Numbered from the stretch's first letter, positions 37,146 through 46,620 are shown. The stretch: DNA of 64,000 bases from Geoalkalibacter subterraneus (GCF_000827125.1 NZ_CP010311.1:2046001-2110000); one strand, 5' to 3'. Translations and numbers: made by a program. The notes: generated from the sequence alone by a model not told the origin.

Positions 37146-40100
37146 CTACATATTTCTGCGATAGCGCCCGCCGACCTCGAACAAGGCCTGAGTAATCTGT
37201 CCCAGTGAGGCTACCTTGACGGTTTCCATCATCTCACCGAAAATATTTTCGCCGGCAACAACCGCCTCCTTGAGCCGTTCCAGCGCCTGAGGCCCTTTCT
37301 CGCGGTTCTGATCCTGAAAGGCGCGCAGGTTGCTGATCTGACGCTCCTTCTCTTCGGGTGTCGCCCGCGCCAGCTCGCCGGGAATCTCATACCCGACCTC
37401 ATCGGCGCGGGGATTCAAAAAGGTATTCACCCCTACGATCGGCAGGCTGCCGTCGTGCTTTTTGTGCTCATAAAGCATGGATTCTTCCTGGATCTTGTTG
37501 CGCTGATACTGGGTTTCCATCGCACCGAGTACGCCGCCGCGATGATCCAGACGCTCAAACTCCATCATGACCGCCTCTTCCACCAGATCGGTCAGTTCCT
37601 CGATGATGAAGGCCCCCTGAGCCGGGTTCTCGTTTTTGGTCATGCCGAACTCTTTGGAGATAATCATCTGGATCGCCATGGCCCGCCGCACCGATTCTTG
37701 CGTGGGAGTGGTCACCGCCTCGTCATAGGCGTTGGTGTGCAGCGAGTTGCAGTTGTCGTAGATGGCGATCAATGCCTGAAGGGTGGTGCGGATATCATTG
37801 AAATCCATCTCCTGGGCATGCAGCGAACGCCCCGAGGTCTGGATGTGATATTTCAGCTTCTGGCTGCGTTCATTGGCCCCGTATTTCTCCCGCATGGTGA
37901 CGGCCCAGATCCGCCGCGCCACCCGGCCGATCACCGAATATTCAGGGTCGAGACCGTTGCTGAAGAAGAAAGACAGGTTGGGGGCGAACTCGTCGATGTG
38001 CATGCCCCGCGAGAGGTAATATTCGACATAGGTGAAACCGTTGGACAGCGTCAGGGCCAACTGGGTGATGGGGTTGGCACCCGCCTCGGCGATATGGTAA
38101 CCGCTGATCGAGACCGAGTAGTAATTGCGCACCCTGTTGTCGATGAAATACTGCTGCATGTCGCCCATCATCCGCAGCGCGAAATCGATGGAGAACAGGC
38201 AGGTGTTCTGTCCCTGGTCTTCCTTGAGGATATCCGCCTGCACTGTTCCGCGAACATTCTGCAGCGTACAGTCCTTAAGCTCACGATATTCGGCCTCATC
38301 CGGGCTGCGGCCATGCTGCTCTTTGAACTTCTCCACCTGCTGATCGATGGCCACATTGAAAAACATTGCCAGCATCGCCGGCGCCGGACCGTTGATCGTC
38401 ATGGATACGCTCGTGGAGGGTGCGCACAGATCAAACCCGTCGAACAGCTTGCGCATGTCCTCCACCGTACAGATGGAGACCCCGCTCTCGCCGATCTTCC
38501 CATAAATATCGGGCGGATAATCCGGATCGGCACCGTAGAGCGTCACGCTGTCAAACGCCGTGGAGAGCCGTTTGGCGCCATCCTCCTGGCACAGATAGTG
38601 AAACCGACGGTTGGTCCGCTCGGGGCTTCCTTCGCCGGCGAACTGCCGCTTGGGGTCTTCCTCCGCGCGCTTGAATGGAAAGACGCCGGCGGTGTAGGGG
38701 AAGAAGCCGGGCAGATTCTCCAGCATCAGCCAGCGCAGCAGGTCCCCCTTATCCGAATACCGCGGCAGGCTGACCCGCGGAACCCGCGTACCGGAAATGC
38801 TTGAGCTGTAAAGCTCGGTCGTAATCTCGCGGTCACGGACCCTGGTGACCAGTACATCTTTCTTGTAGGCATCCTTCAGCTCATCCCAGCATTCCAGGAC
38901 ATGGCGGGCGTTTTCATGAAGTCGTGACTCATGCGCCTCGATCTGTTCGGCGATCTCGCGGGCCGCGGCAGATCCTTCCGGGAGCAGGTCCGCCGCACCC
39001 TTTAACTGATACAGGGATCGGGCCACCTCGCTTTGCTGGTGCACGTTTTTGCGATAGCCCCGCACGGTCTGAACGATTTCGCCGAGGTAGTGAATCCGGT
39101 CCGCCGGAATGATCGTCTTGCTCAGAGAGTCTCCGTCGACCACCTTGAGCTTGGACTCCCACCCCAGTGCCTTTTTTTCATTGAGCTTCTCGAGGACCTT
39201 AAGATAGAGCACGGAGGTTCCCGGGTCATTGAACTGAGAAGCGATGGTGCCGTAGACAGGGATCTCCTCGTCCGGTCCATCGAATTGGTTGCGGTTGCGG
39301 CGTACCTGCTTGATGACATTTTTCCTGGCATCTTCCGAGCCTTTGCGCTCGAACTTGTTGATCGCCACCAGATCAGCGAAGTCGAGCATATCGATTTTCT
39401 CAAGCTGTGTGGGTGCCCCGAACTCCGCGGTCATGACATAAAGGGAGAGGTCACAGATCGGCACTACCGAAGCATCCCCCTGACCGATTCCCGAGGTCTC
39501 GATAATAACGAGGTCGAACCCGCTGGCCCGGACCACGTCCAGCGCATCCTCGATGGCGAGGGAGAGCTCGGAGCGCGATTCGCGGGTGGCCAGAGAACGC
39601 ATGTAAACCCGTTTTCCCGCTATGGAGTTCATGCGGATGCGGTCTCCCAGCAGCGCGCCTCCGGTTCTCTGGCGAGAAGGGTCCACCGCCAGGATCGCGA
39701 CACTCTTTTCAGGAAAGTCCCGCAGAAACCGCAGTACCAGTTCGTCACAGAGGGAACTTTTGCCGGCCCCTCCCGTGCCGGTGATGCCGATGACCGCAAC
39801 GGGTCGGGCCATTTCCTTGATCCGCTCGCGCAGTTGCCCGTAGGCCCCCTGGCTCCCCGCATGCACCGAGTCCTCGGCCAGGGAGATGATGGTGTTGATG
39901 GCACGGATATCCTGGTCCGGCAATTTAAGCAACTCTTCTTCCGGGTTGCGTTCCAGGCTGAAATCGCATTGCTGCAGCATAAAGTCGACCATTCCCTGCA
40001 ACCCCATGCGGCGGCCGTCTTCCGGCGAGAAGATCTTGGTCACGCCATAGGCTTCGATTTCAGCGATCTCATCCGGGATGATGACTCCGCCACCGCCGCC

Positions 40101-40424
40101 GAAAACCCTGACATGATCCGCGCCGCGTTCCCGCAGCAGGTCCATGGCATATTTGAAGAACTCGACGTGCCCCCCCTGGTAACTGCTGATGCAGATCCCT
40201 TGCACATCCTCCTGAATCGCTGCCGTGACGATCTCCTCCACGGAACGGTTGTGACCCAGGTGAATGACCTCCGCCCCGGAGGCCTGGAGAATCCTGCGAA
40301 TAATATTGATCGAGACATCATGGCCGTCGAAAAGGCTGGTCGCCGTCACAAAACGGATCTTGTGCTTCGTCTTTGCGGATGCTTTCTGATCCGACGATTG
40401 TTGAATTTCGACATTTCCGTGCAT
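37146..40424 (-). CDS. icmF: Fused isobutyryl-CoA mutase (IcmF), coenzyme B12-dependent
   Basis: The 1092-residue protein fuses three parts. A B12-binding domain (about 20-150) has the base-off motif TSLFDGHDVS. A MeaB-type GTPase chaperone (about 190-450) has the P-loop GITGTGGAGKSSL and AINKFERKGSEDA. The mutase barrel (from about 530) has YGKIGESGVSICTVEDM, ISGYHIAEAGANPITQLALT and HIQTSGRSLHAQEM. Where methylmalonyl-CoA mutases have TMYTFRP with a carboxylate-binding tyrosine, this protein has GVFPFKR, with Phe, as in isobutyryl-CoA mutases. It should interconvert isobutyryl-CoA and butyryl-CoA, perhaps also isovaleryl/pivalyl-CoA. The ATG at 40424 lies behind AAGGAGGG and is preferred to a start 14 codons earlier. 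Confidence 0.93.
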   Translation of the reverse strand: MHGNVEIQQSSDQKASAKTKHKIRFVTATSLFDGHDVSINIIRRILQASGAEVIHLGHNRSVEEIVTAAIQEDVQGICISSYQGGHVEFFKYAMDLLRERGADHVRVFGGGGGVIIPDEIAEIEAYGVTKIFSPEDGRRMGLQGMVDFMLQQCDFSLERNPEEELLKLPDQDIRAINTIISLAEDSVHAGSQGAYGQLRERIKEMARPVAVIGITGTGGAGKSSLCDELVLRFLRDFPEKSVAILAVDPSRQRTGGALLGDRIRMNSIAGKRVYMRSLATRESRSELSLAIEDALDVVRASGFDLVIIETSGIGQGDASVVPICDLSLYVMTAEFGAPTQLEKIDMLDFADLVAINKFERKGSEDARKNVIKQVRRNRNQFDGPDEEIPVYGTIASQFNDPGTSVLYLKVLEKLNEKKALGWESKLKVVDGDSLSKTIIPADRIHYLGEIVQTVRGYRKNVHQQSEVARSLYQLKGAADLLPEGSAAAREIAEQIEAHESRLHENARHVLECWDELKDAYKKDVLVTRVRDREITTELYSSSISGTRVPRVSLPRYSDKGDLLRWLMLENLPGFFPYTAGVFPFKRAEEDPKRQFAGEGSPERTNRRFHYLCQEDGAKRLSTAFDSVTLYGADPDYPPDIYGKIGESGVSICTVEDMRKLFDGFDLCAPSTSVSMTINGPAPAMLAMFFNVAIDQQVEKFKEQHGRSPDEAEYRELKDCTLQNVRGTVQADILKEDQGQNTCLFSIDFALRMMGDMQQYFIDNRVRNYYSVSISGYHIAEAGANPITQLALTLSNGFTYVEYYLSRGMHIDEFAPNLSFFFSNGLDPEYSVIGRVARRIWAVTMREKYGANERSQKLKYHIQTSGRSLHAQEMDFNDIRTTLQALIAIYDNCNSLHTNAYDEAVTTPTQESVRRAMAIQMIISKEFGMTKNENPAQGAFIIEELTDLVEEAVMMEFERLDHRGGVLGAMETQYQRNKIQEESMLYEHKKHDGSLPIVGVNTFLNPRADEVGYEIPGELARATPEEKERQISNLRAFQDQNREKGPQALERLKEAVVAGENIFGEMMETVKVASLGQITQALFEVGGRYRRNM

Positions 40425-40506
40425 AGCGTCCCTCCTTGGAACAGTTCTGAATTGATATTTGTCCACCGCGCGAGGTTACAGGTCCCATTCTGAACTGTGC
40501 CCTGGA

Positions 40507-41052
40507 TTAACCCTGTATTGTGAATTCCCAGGCGCACCAATATCCTGCGGGAACAGGGTCGGGCGGACAGGCGAGACACCGGGTCTGGATGCGGGGGTCG
40601 ACGGTCCTGGCAAACTCGCCGTATTCGACGATCCCCACAGACTTGCAGGGGTGCTCGGCCAGCCCCTTGCGCTTTCTTGCGGATTGGACGCGGCAGTCAA
40701 GCATGCGGAACACGGCTCGATTCTCAGTGACATCAACGGTCTCCTGAAGATTGAGCCGGGCATAGAGCCGATGCTTGAGACATTCCACCAAGGCGGGGAT
40801 ACCCCCTCCCGGTTCCATCCCGAGGCGAGCCATGATCCGCCTGGCTTCAATCACAGTAAATCTACGCCAGGCTTCGGTGTCGGCGTCCACCGCCACATCG
40901 AGCCCGTAACGTTTTTCAACCTCCTGAAACCAGAGTCCGTCATGAGCGAGCCAGTTCTTGGCATCGTCGACAATAATCTGGACCAGCTCTTCCCGGCTCA
41001 ACTCGTAAAGCAGGCGAACACCTTCATCGCCAGGGTGTTTTTCGCTCGACAT
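40507..41052 (-). CDS. DUF6125 family protein
   Basis: The 181 residues have DDAKNWLAHDGLWFQEVEKR, AWRRFTVIEARRIMARLG, RMLDCRVQSARKRKGLAEHP and TRCLACPPDPVPAGYWCAWE, a pattern I recall as DUF6125. The conserved cysteines (DCRVQ, HPCKSVG, TRCLACP, YWCAW) suggest a metal or Fe-S site. No function is known. GGAGG precedes the ATG. It sits 82 bp upstream of icmF on the same strand. Confidence 0.75.
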   Translation of the reverse strand: MSSEKHPGDEGVRLLYELSREELVQIIVDDAKNWLAHDGLWFQEVEKRYGLDVAVDADTEAWRRFTVIEARRIMARLGMEPGGGIPALVECLKHRLYARLNLQETVDVTENRAVFRMLDCRVQSARKRKGLAEHPCKSVGIVEYGEFARTVDPRIQTRCLACPPDPVPAGYWCAWEFTIQG

Positions 41053-41125
41053 TCAACCACCTCCAAAATGCGATAATTAACGACCGGCTGTTTGTCCGCT
41101 CTGGCACGGTCACCGGCAACAGCTC

Positions 41126-41602
41126 TTAGTTCAGATCCTCCGGTAATCTCACCACCAATACAGGGATCGAACTGTGCTGGACCATCTTTCGCGCCGTACT
41201 GCCGATCAGCGCACTGAACAGCAATCCGTGGCCATGGGTACCCATGACGATCATGTCGTAGCCTTTCTCCCTGGCCGTGGTCAGAATGGAGTCCACCGGT
41301 ATGCCCGTCGCCACATAGATTTCGCCGATCAGATTGTCGAATTGCGCCTCTTCTTCGAGATTTTCAGCCCGACAATAGGCGGCCAGGTCTTCCCTGATCT
41401 TCTCCGTCAACTTTTCACGCGCGATATTAAAGGCTTTTGAGCGCATATTTATGTTGGCCTGGGTGACATACTTCTCATAAACATTGATGATCGACACCCG
41501 CGCGTTGCAGGATTTCGCCAGGCTCAACGCATAGCCGAATGCATAATTTGCATTGACGGACAAATCCGTCGCATACAATATCTTCTCAATTCGAGGAATC
41601 AC
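41126..41602 (-). CDS. Universal stress protein (UspA family)
   Basis: A 158-residue UspA-fold protein with the N-terminal strand IEKILYATDLSVNANYAFGY and the ATP-binding motif MGTHGHGLLFSALIGSTARK, followed by SIPVLVVR. It lies 39 bp after the TRAP large permease gene. Usp genes are often found beside TRAP transporters, where some bind nucleotide and tune transport (for example TeaD); that role is inferred here. Confidence 0.9.
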   Translation of the reverse strand: MIPRIEKILYATDLSVNANYAFGYALSLAKSCNARVSIINVYEKYVTQANINMRSKAFNIAREKLTEKIREDLAAYCRAENLEEEAQFDNLIGEIYVATGIPVDSILTTAREKGYDMIVMGTHGHGLLFSALIGSTARKMVQHSSIPVLVVRLPEDLN

Positions 41603-41641
41603 GATATCTCTCCTGACCTGCTGTTTCTGCCGGCGGCTGCC

Positions 41642-42955
41642 TCAGACAAACGACGGCAAAAAAGTGATAATCGCCGGGAAAACGTACATGATCGCCATGC
41701 CGGTGATAAACAGGGCTACCATCGGCCAGGCGCCGGCATAAACATCATCCATCGACAATTCCGGCATGGCCCCCTTCAACGCGAAGATGGTATAGCCGAA
41801 GGGCGGGCTCAGACTGCCCAGGGTCATATTGATGAGAAACAAGGTCCAGAACCAGATGGGATCGAACCCGTAAATCTGAAGCAAAGGTTCATAAATGGGG
41901 ATGGCCACCAGCATGACGGCAAACAGGTCAATGAACATGCACAGGATAAAAGGAACCAGCATCAGCACGATGAATGTACCCAGCACCGGCAGGTTCAATT
42001 CCGAAGCCATGCGCACCAGACCGCTCGAAGCGCCTGTGAACGACAGAAGCTGCCCGAACAGCATGGAGCAGGCGATGATGATGAGAATCATGGCACTGAC
42101 CGAACAGGTCCCGAGCAGCGCCTGATAAAACATCTTCAACGACAAACGCCTGTAAATGGCGGCTGCCACAAGCGCACCGACGACCCCGGTGGCCGCCGAC
42201 TCGTTGGGGGTTGCGATACCGAGAAGGATCAACCCCATGACGGAGAAGATGACCACCACAAAAGGCATGATTTTCAGAAAGGCGATCAGGAACTCTTTGG
42301 CGTTGAACACATGCTTTTCTTCATTGTGTGAGGCATCCAGTTTTGGATTTCGCAGAATTCGCACATAGATATAAATGAGGATCATCGCTGCCAGCAGAAG
42401 GCCCGGCACGATTCCGGCGACAAGCAGCCGGGCGATCGACACATCCACCATGGAACCCACCATAATCACCAGCAGGCTGGGCGGAATGATCGGCGCCAGG
42501 CTTGCTCCACCCACCGCCGCACTTACAGCCAGGCGTTTGTTGGAACCACGGCTGACCATGGTGGGCAGAACGGAGCGCCCCAGCATTGCGGCCACCGCCA
42601 CGGCTGATCCGCTGAGCGCCCCGAAAATCGTCGACAGGCTGGTGGCCAGTACATAGTGGCGCCCCCGTACATTGCCGACCATCTTGTCAACAGACTCGAT
42701 CAGGACCACCACGGCATTGGAGCGAAAAAGAACTTCCCCCATCAGAATAAAAAGAGGAATCGCCAGGAGAGATTCCTGAGTGATTGTCTGATAAATGCTG
42801 TTGGCAAACATACCGAAGCCGTTGGTGCCCATAAGCATGAAGATCCCGGCGAGATTTATAACTAGAAACGCCGCAAACACCGGGATGCCGAAGGCGAACA
42901 GCAACAGCAGAATCATCAGGGCGATCGATAAGGTCAATCCCCATTCCATGAGCAA
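41642..42955 (-). CDS. dctM: TRAP transporter large permease (DctM family)
   Basis: The 437-residue membrane subunit carries the Na+-coupled transport path. It has about 12 hydrophobic segments and typical DctM stretches such as LAIPLFILMGEVLFRSNA, LSGSAVAVAAMLGRSVLPTM and GVIGLILLGIATPNESAATG-like sequence (ILLGIATPNESAATGVVGAL). It overlaps dctQ by 22 bp. Substrate specificity lies in dctP. Confidence 0.93.
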   Translation of the reverse strand: MLMEWGLTLSIALMILLLLFAFGIPVFAAFLVINLAGIFMLMGTNGFGMFANSIYQTITQESLLAIPLFILMGEVLFRSNAVVVLIESVDKMVGNVRGRHYVLATSLSTIFGALSGSAVAVAAMLGRSVLPTMVSRGSNKRLAVSAAVGGASLAPIIPPSLLVIMVGSMVDVSIARLLVAGIVPGLLLAAMILIYIYVRILRNPKLDASHNEEKHVFNAKEFLIAFLKIMPFVVVIFSVMGLILLGIATPNESAATGVVGALVAAAIYRRLSLKMFYQALLGTCSVSAMILIIIACSMLFGQLLSFTGASSGLVRMASELNLPVLGTFIVLMLVPFILCMFIDLFAVMLVAIPIYEPLLQIYGFDPIWFWTLFLINMTLGSLSPPFGYTIFALKGAMPELSMDDVYAGAWPMVALFITGMAIMYVFPAIITFLPSFV

Positions 42956-43494
42956 CTCTCCTTGACCTCATCTGCAGGGGTCGGCGTAGGGAGAAGTCCC
43001 AAACGCAGGAATTGCAGCGCACTGAGTCCGAAGCCAAAAGGGATGACTGCAGATATCCACCATTTTGGAATCGGATTGATCCACAGAGTGGAAATGCCGC
43101 TTTGGTACTGACGGATAGTTTCCATCAGAGTAACGTAACTGGCCAGAAAGCAGATCAGACTGCAGATAAATGCGATCACACGCAGCAGAACCGCTCCCTT
43201 GCCATGGGATAAGCGCTCAATCACGATGGTGATGGCGACGTTGCCGTTGCTTCGTGCCAGTTCCGGCAAAACCAGCATCACGGTCAGAGCGAACAGCCAT
43301 TGGTTGAGATCATTTGACCAGTTGGTCGGGGCATTGAAGAAATAACGCTTGATCACTTCCTGAACGATCAGGAACAGCATAACCGCCAGCGCCGCCCCGC
43401 CCAGGTTGAAACTGATTCTGGTCAGCAGATCGAGGGGGCCGACCACCCACTTAAGAGTGGCCGGCTGGTTACGATTGGCTGATCCGCTGCTCAT
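42934..43494 (-). CDS. dctQ: TRAP transporter small permease (DctQ family)
   Basis: A 186-residue protein with four hydrophobic helices, including LGGAALAVMLFLIVQEVIKR and WLFALTVMLVLPELARSNGN, and the PTNWSNDLNQW segment typical of DctQ. It stabilises DctM in the membrane. It overlaps dctP by ATGA and dctM by 22 bp. Confidence 0.9.
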   Translation of the reverse strand: MSSGSANRNQPATLKWVVGPLDLLTRISFNLGGAALAVMLFLIVQEVIKRYFFNAPTNWSNDLNQWLFALTVMLVLPELARSNGNVAITIVIERLSHGKGAVLLRVIAFICSLICFLASYVTLMETIRQYQSGISTLWINPIPKWWISAVIPFGFGLSALQFLRLGLLPTPTPADEVKESCSWNGD

Positions 43495-44489
43495 CGGGTC
43501 ATCCCCGCTTTGACCGCCAGGTCGCGAAATTCATCGGCGATTTTTTTGCCGGAGGTCTGACCAGCCATCTCCCACAACCCGTCATTCCAGTATTTCTCAA
43601 CATTTTTGGCATCTTCACTGCCCATATAGGTCAGTTCCAGGCCGCCTTCACCGAGGAGAAAAGCGACCTCTTCCTCAATCAGGTTGTTAAAGAATTCCAG
43701 GCTGTCCAGTTCGGTTTTTCTGCCGGCATCTACGATCAGGTTCTGCTCCTCTGGGCTCAGCGAATTGTATTTATCCAGGTTCATGATGATCATCATCGAA
43801 ATAGACCCGAAGTGCGGCCGGACAAGGTAATTCGAGACCTCATACCATTTGAAATCCTTGACGCCGACCATGGTCCAGGGAGCCCCATCAATGACACCGC
43901 GCTGCAGAGCGGTATAGACCTCGCCACCCGCCAAAGTGACCGGAGAACCCCCCAAAGCCAGGATGGTATTCTGCAGGCTCGGATTGCTGCGGATTTTGAG
44001 CCCTTTAAGACTGCCGGACGTCTGCGCGGTGATGGGCGAACGCAGGACGATGTGGTAAGGAGCAACCGGGGCAATCGCAACAAGTTTGACGCCAAGCTTC
44101 TGATACTGCTTGTCCAGAAAATCAAATAATCCGGATTCGCGACGTTTGACCGGATCGACAAGGGTGGCATCCATTCCGACGCCAACGCTGATGGTCCCGG
44201 TGTGATACGTTGCATGAGTGAAGTTCAGATCAAAAATTCCGGCCTGAAGAGGCTGGAACTGCTCGAACGTGGAGATAACGTCGGGTCCGTTGGAAGTAAC
44301 CTTGAACTTTCCATCGGACATTTCTTCCAGGTTTTCGATGAACTTGTGAGAGATTCCGACGTTAAAGATGAAATTTTCATGGTACGCCGAGAGCATCCTC
44401 AGATTCGCCGCGAAGGGCGCAGAACTCAATCCTACCACCAACGCCATTGCAACGATCGCGACAACCATGACTTTTTGTAGCCGTTTCAT
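43491..44489 (-). CDS. dctP: TRAP transporter substrate-binding protein (DctP family)
   Basis: A periplasmic solute receptor of 332 residues with a Sec signal peptide (VMVVAIVAMALVVGLSSAPFA) and DctP motifs: SNGPDVISTFEQFQPLQAGI, LKGLKIRSNPSLQNTIL with the carboxylate-binding arginine, and GEVYTALQRGVIDGAPWTMV. AGGAGG precedes the ATG. TRAP receptors of this type bind carboxylates; with the neighbouring genes, a short or branched fatty acid such as isobutyrate is a reasonable guess but unproved. Confidence 0.92.
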   Translation of the reverse strand: MKRLQKVMVVAIVAMALVVGLSSAPFAANLRMLSAYHENFIFNVGISHKFIENLEEMSDGKFKVTSNGPDVISTFEQFQPLQAGIFDLNFTHATYHTGTISVGVGMDATLVDPVKRRESGLFDFLDKQYQKLGVKLVAIAPVAPYHIVLRSPITAQTSGSLKGLKIRSNPSLQNTILALGGSPVTLAGGEVYTALQRGVIDGAPWTMVGVKDFKWYEVSNYLVRPHFGSISMMIIMNLDKYNSLSPEEQNLIVDAGRKTELDSLEFFNNLIEEEVAFLLGEGGLELTYMGSEDAKNVEKYWNDGLWEMAGQTSGKKIADEFRDLAVKAGMTR

Positions 44490-44581
44490 GTTCTACCTCC
44501 TGAAATGCGTCGTTTTTTGAAAATTGCACCCTGAAAACCGGCGGTGACGGAATTGCCGCAGCCGGCAAAGCCTGCGAATGG

Positions 44582-46141
44582 CTAATCCCAATTTTTGATC
44601 TTCATCGTCCCGTCGGTGGCCAGCGACTCCTGCATCTTGAACGCCTTGAACAGCATGTGGGGCTCATGGCCGATTCCGCGGGCAAAACAGTCTTTTTCCG
44701 CGCGCTCGTAGTATTCGGTGAGGATCGGTTTGTAGTCGGGGTGAGCACACTTGTCGATGATCTCCCGCGCCCGTTCCCGTGGGCAGAGCCCGCGAAGGTC
44801 GGCCAACCCCTGCTCGGTCACCAGAATGTCGAGGTCGTGTTCGGTGTGGTCGACATGGGTGGCGAAGGGGACAACGCAGGTAATCCCGGTGGGATCGGTT
44901 TTTGACGGACGGGTCGAAGGGGTGTGCATGATTGAGAGGGCGGCATTGCGCAGAAAGTCGCCCGAGCCGCCGATGCCGTTGATCATGCGGCTGCCGCCGA
45001 CCAGGGTGGAATTAGCGTGCCCGTAAATGTCGAACTCCACCGGCGTGTTCATGGCGATCACCCCCAGGCGGCGGATCGGCTCAGGGTTGTTGCTGACCTG
45101 CATGGGACGAAGAATCACCTTGTCGACATACTTGTCCCAGTTGTTATAAAGACGCTCGAAACCCGGCTCGGAGAGGGAGAGCGAAGTAGCGGACGCCACT
45201 TCGAGTTTGCCGGAATCAAAGAAATCGAGCATGGTGTCCTGGATGACTTCGGTCCAGACCTTGAGATTTGCGAAGGGGCCATTGACCAGTCCACCGACCA
45301 CCGCGTTGGCAATATTTCCCACCCCAGACTGCAACGGCAGAAGATTGGCGGGTAGACGCCCTGCTTTAACCTCATCACCAAAAAAATCCAGGATATTGCT
45401 GGCGATCCTCTCAGATGTCTCATCGGGCGGCCCCAACGGACGCCCTTTGTCAGGCTTGCGCGATTCGACGATAGCAACGATCTTGTCGTGATCACAGGGC
45501 ACATGCAGGGTGCCGATACGGTCATCCACCCGACTGATGAGGTAGGGTTTGCGGTGTGGCGGTTTCTCAAGCATGACCACATCATGCAGCCCCTCAAAAG
45601 AAGGGATCGCGGTATTGATTTCGATAATCAGCTTGTCCGAGAACTGAATCACCTCTGTCGCAGCGCCGATCGATCCGGCGAGGATGATGCTTCCATCCTC
45701 TGTAATTCCCGAAGCCTCCACCAGGCCGATGTCAAACCCGCCTCCTCGCCCCTTGGTGTAATAGCCGTACCCCAAGTCCTGGGCATAAAGAGAGAGGTGT
45801 TTGTCCCCCATTCGCACCGTACCGTCGTTGACCTGTTTCTGGATGACCTTGCCCGTCTGGTAGGGCCAGCGCTTGTCGGTCATCTGCAGAGAAGCCCAGC
45901 GGTCTTCCACCTCCTGCCCGATGGAGGCACCGATAAAAAGGTTGAAGCGCATTTGCCCCTGCAGATTATTTTTCTCTACGTAATCTGCAAGCGCCAGAGG
46001 CACCACTTTGGGATACCCGACCGGAGTAAAGCCTGACCACCCCAGATCCATTCCGTTTTTGAAAAACCGGACAGTATCCTCTGCCTCCATAACCTTCTTG
46101 TGCAGGCTTTTCTTTCTAATTCGACTCAAAAACTCCGACAT
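44582..46141 (-). CDS. Acetyl-CoA hydrolase/CoA-transferase family protein
   Basis: The 519 residues match the family of succinyl-CoA:acetate and butyryl-CoA:acetate CoA-transferases. Visible are NGMDLGWSGFTPVGYPKVVP, the segment DKLIIEINTAIP that should hold the catalytic Glu, GIGGSGDFLRNAALSIMHTP and VVPFATHVDHTEHDLDILVT. It probably exchanges CoA between acetyl-CoA and an incoming acid, priming the substrate without ATP. AAGGAGG precedes the ATG. It is the first gene of the TRAP/icmF block and has its own promoter with the shared operator. Confidence 0.9.
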   Translation of the reverse strand: MSEFLSRIRKKSLHKKVMEAEDTVRFFKNGMDLGWSGFTPVGYPKVVPLALADYVEKNNLQGQMRFNLFIGASIGQEVEDRWASLQMTDKRWPYQTGKVIQKQVNDGTVRMGDKHLSLYAQDLGYGYYTKGRGGGFDIGLVEASGITEDGSIILAGSIGAATEVIQFSDKLIIEINTAIPSFEGLHDVVMLEKPPHRKPYLISRVDDRIGTLHVPCDHDKIVAIVESRKPDKGRPLGPPDETSERIASNILDFFGDEVKAGRLPANLLPLQSGVGNIANAVVGGLVNGPFANLKVWTEVIQDTMLDFFDSGKLEVASATSLSLSEPGFERLYNNWDKYVDKVILRPMQVSNNPEPIRRLGVIAMNTPVEFDIYGHANSTLVGGSRMINGIGGSGDFLRNAALSIMHTPSTRPSKTDPTGITCVVPFATHVDHTEHDLDILVTEQGLADLRGLCPRERAREIIDKCAHPDYKPILTEYYERAEKDCFARGIGHEPHMLFKAFKMQESLATDGTMKIKNWD

Positions 46142-46247
46142 TTCATCCTCCTTTCACGCACTTTCAACGCCAAAAACCCTGTCTGACCAATTACCCGCAG
46201 GCGTGATTGTCTAGGCGCCTGCCCGAAACGTCGACCTGCTATCGTCA

Positions 46248-46276
46248 TTTTTAATTACCACTTACGTGCATGTCAA
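46248..46276 (-). promoter_or_regulatory. Promoter and operator of the CoA-transferase/TRAP/icmF block
   Basis: On the minus strand TTGACA (46276-46271) is 17 bp from TAAAAA (46253-46248). TTGACATGCACGTAA is identical over 15 bases to the thiolase promoter. The site lies 120 bp upstream of the CoA-transferase ATG, in the region shared with the divergent MerR gene. Confidence 0.65.
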
Positions 46277-46453
46277 TTGTTTTTTGAACGATTTTATATT
46301 TTATATATTTCTCAATTTTTTACATTTTGAAAGTATTTGTTTTAAAATGACTTTTTCTATAAAACATTGTTTTTGTTTTTAAATTTTGTTGGTAGCCTTT
46401 TATGTTTTACATTATTTGCGTTAATGTCATGATGCACTCGCAAAAACTCAGAG

Positions 46454-46580
46454 GATGGCTAAGCAAAAATTTCGTTCTAAAAGGCCTGGTGGTTTTTCAG
46501 GGGCGAAGGCATACATCAGGTATGTCGAGGTCCTGAAAAAACGCCGTAACGCCGTAGGACGGACTTTTTGCGACGCCATC
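46454..46580. repeat. 127-bp nested inverted-repeat element upstream of the MerR gene
   Basis: The ends GATGGC...GCAAAAA and their complement (TTTTTGCGACGCCATC) pair over 13 of 16 bases. Inside, GTTTTTCAGG pairs with CCTGAAAAAAC, and CATAC-ATCAG-GTATG forms the tip. The three nested stems suggest a structured RNA or a small non-autonomous element. I recall similar intergenic sequences in other delta-proteobacterial genomes but cannot verify this here. Confidence 0.55.
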
Positions 46581-46620
46581 ATACTTATCGCTAAAACCAA
46601 CGACGACAGGTGAGAAAACT

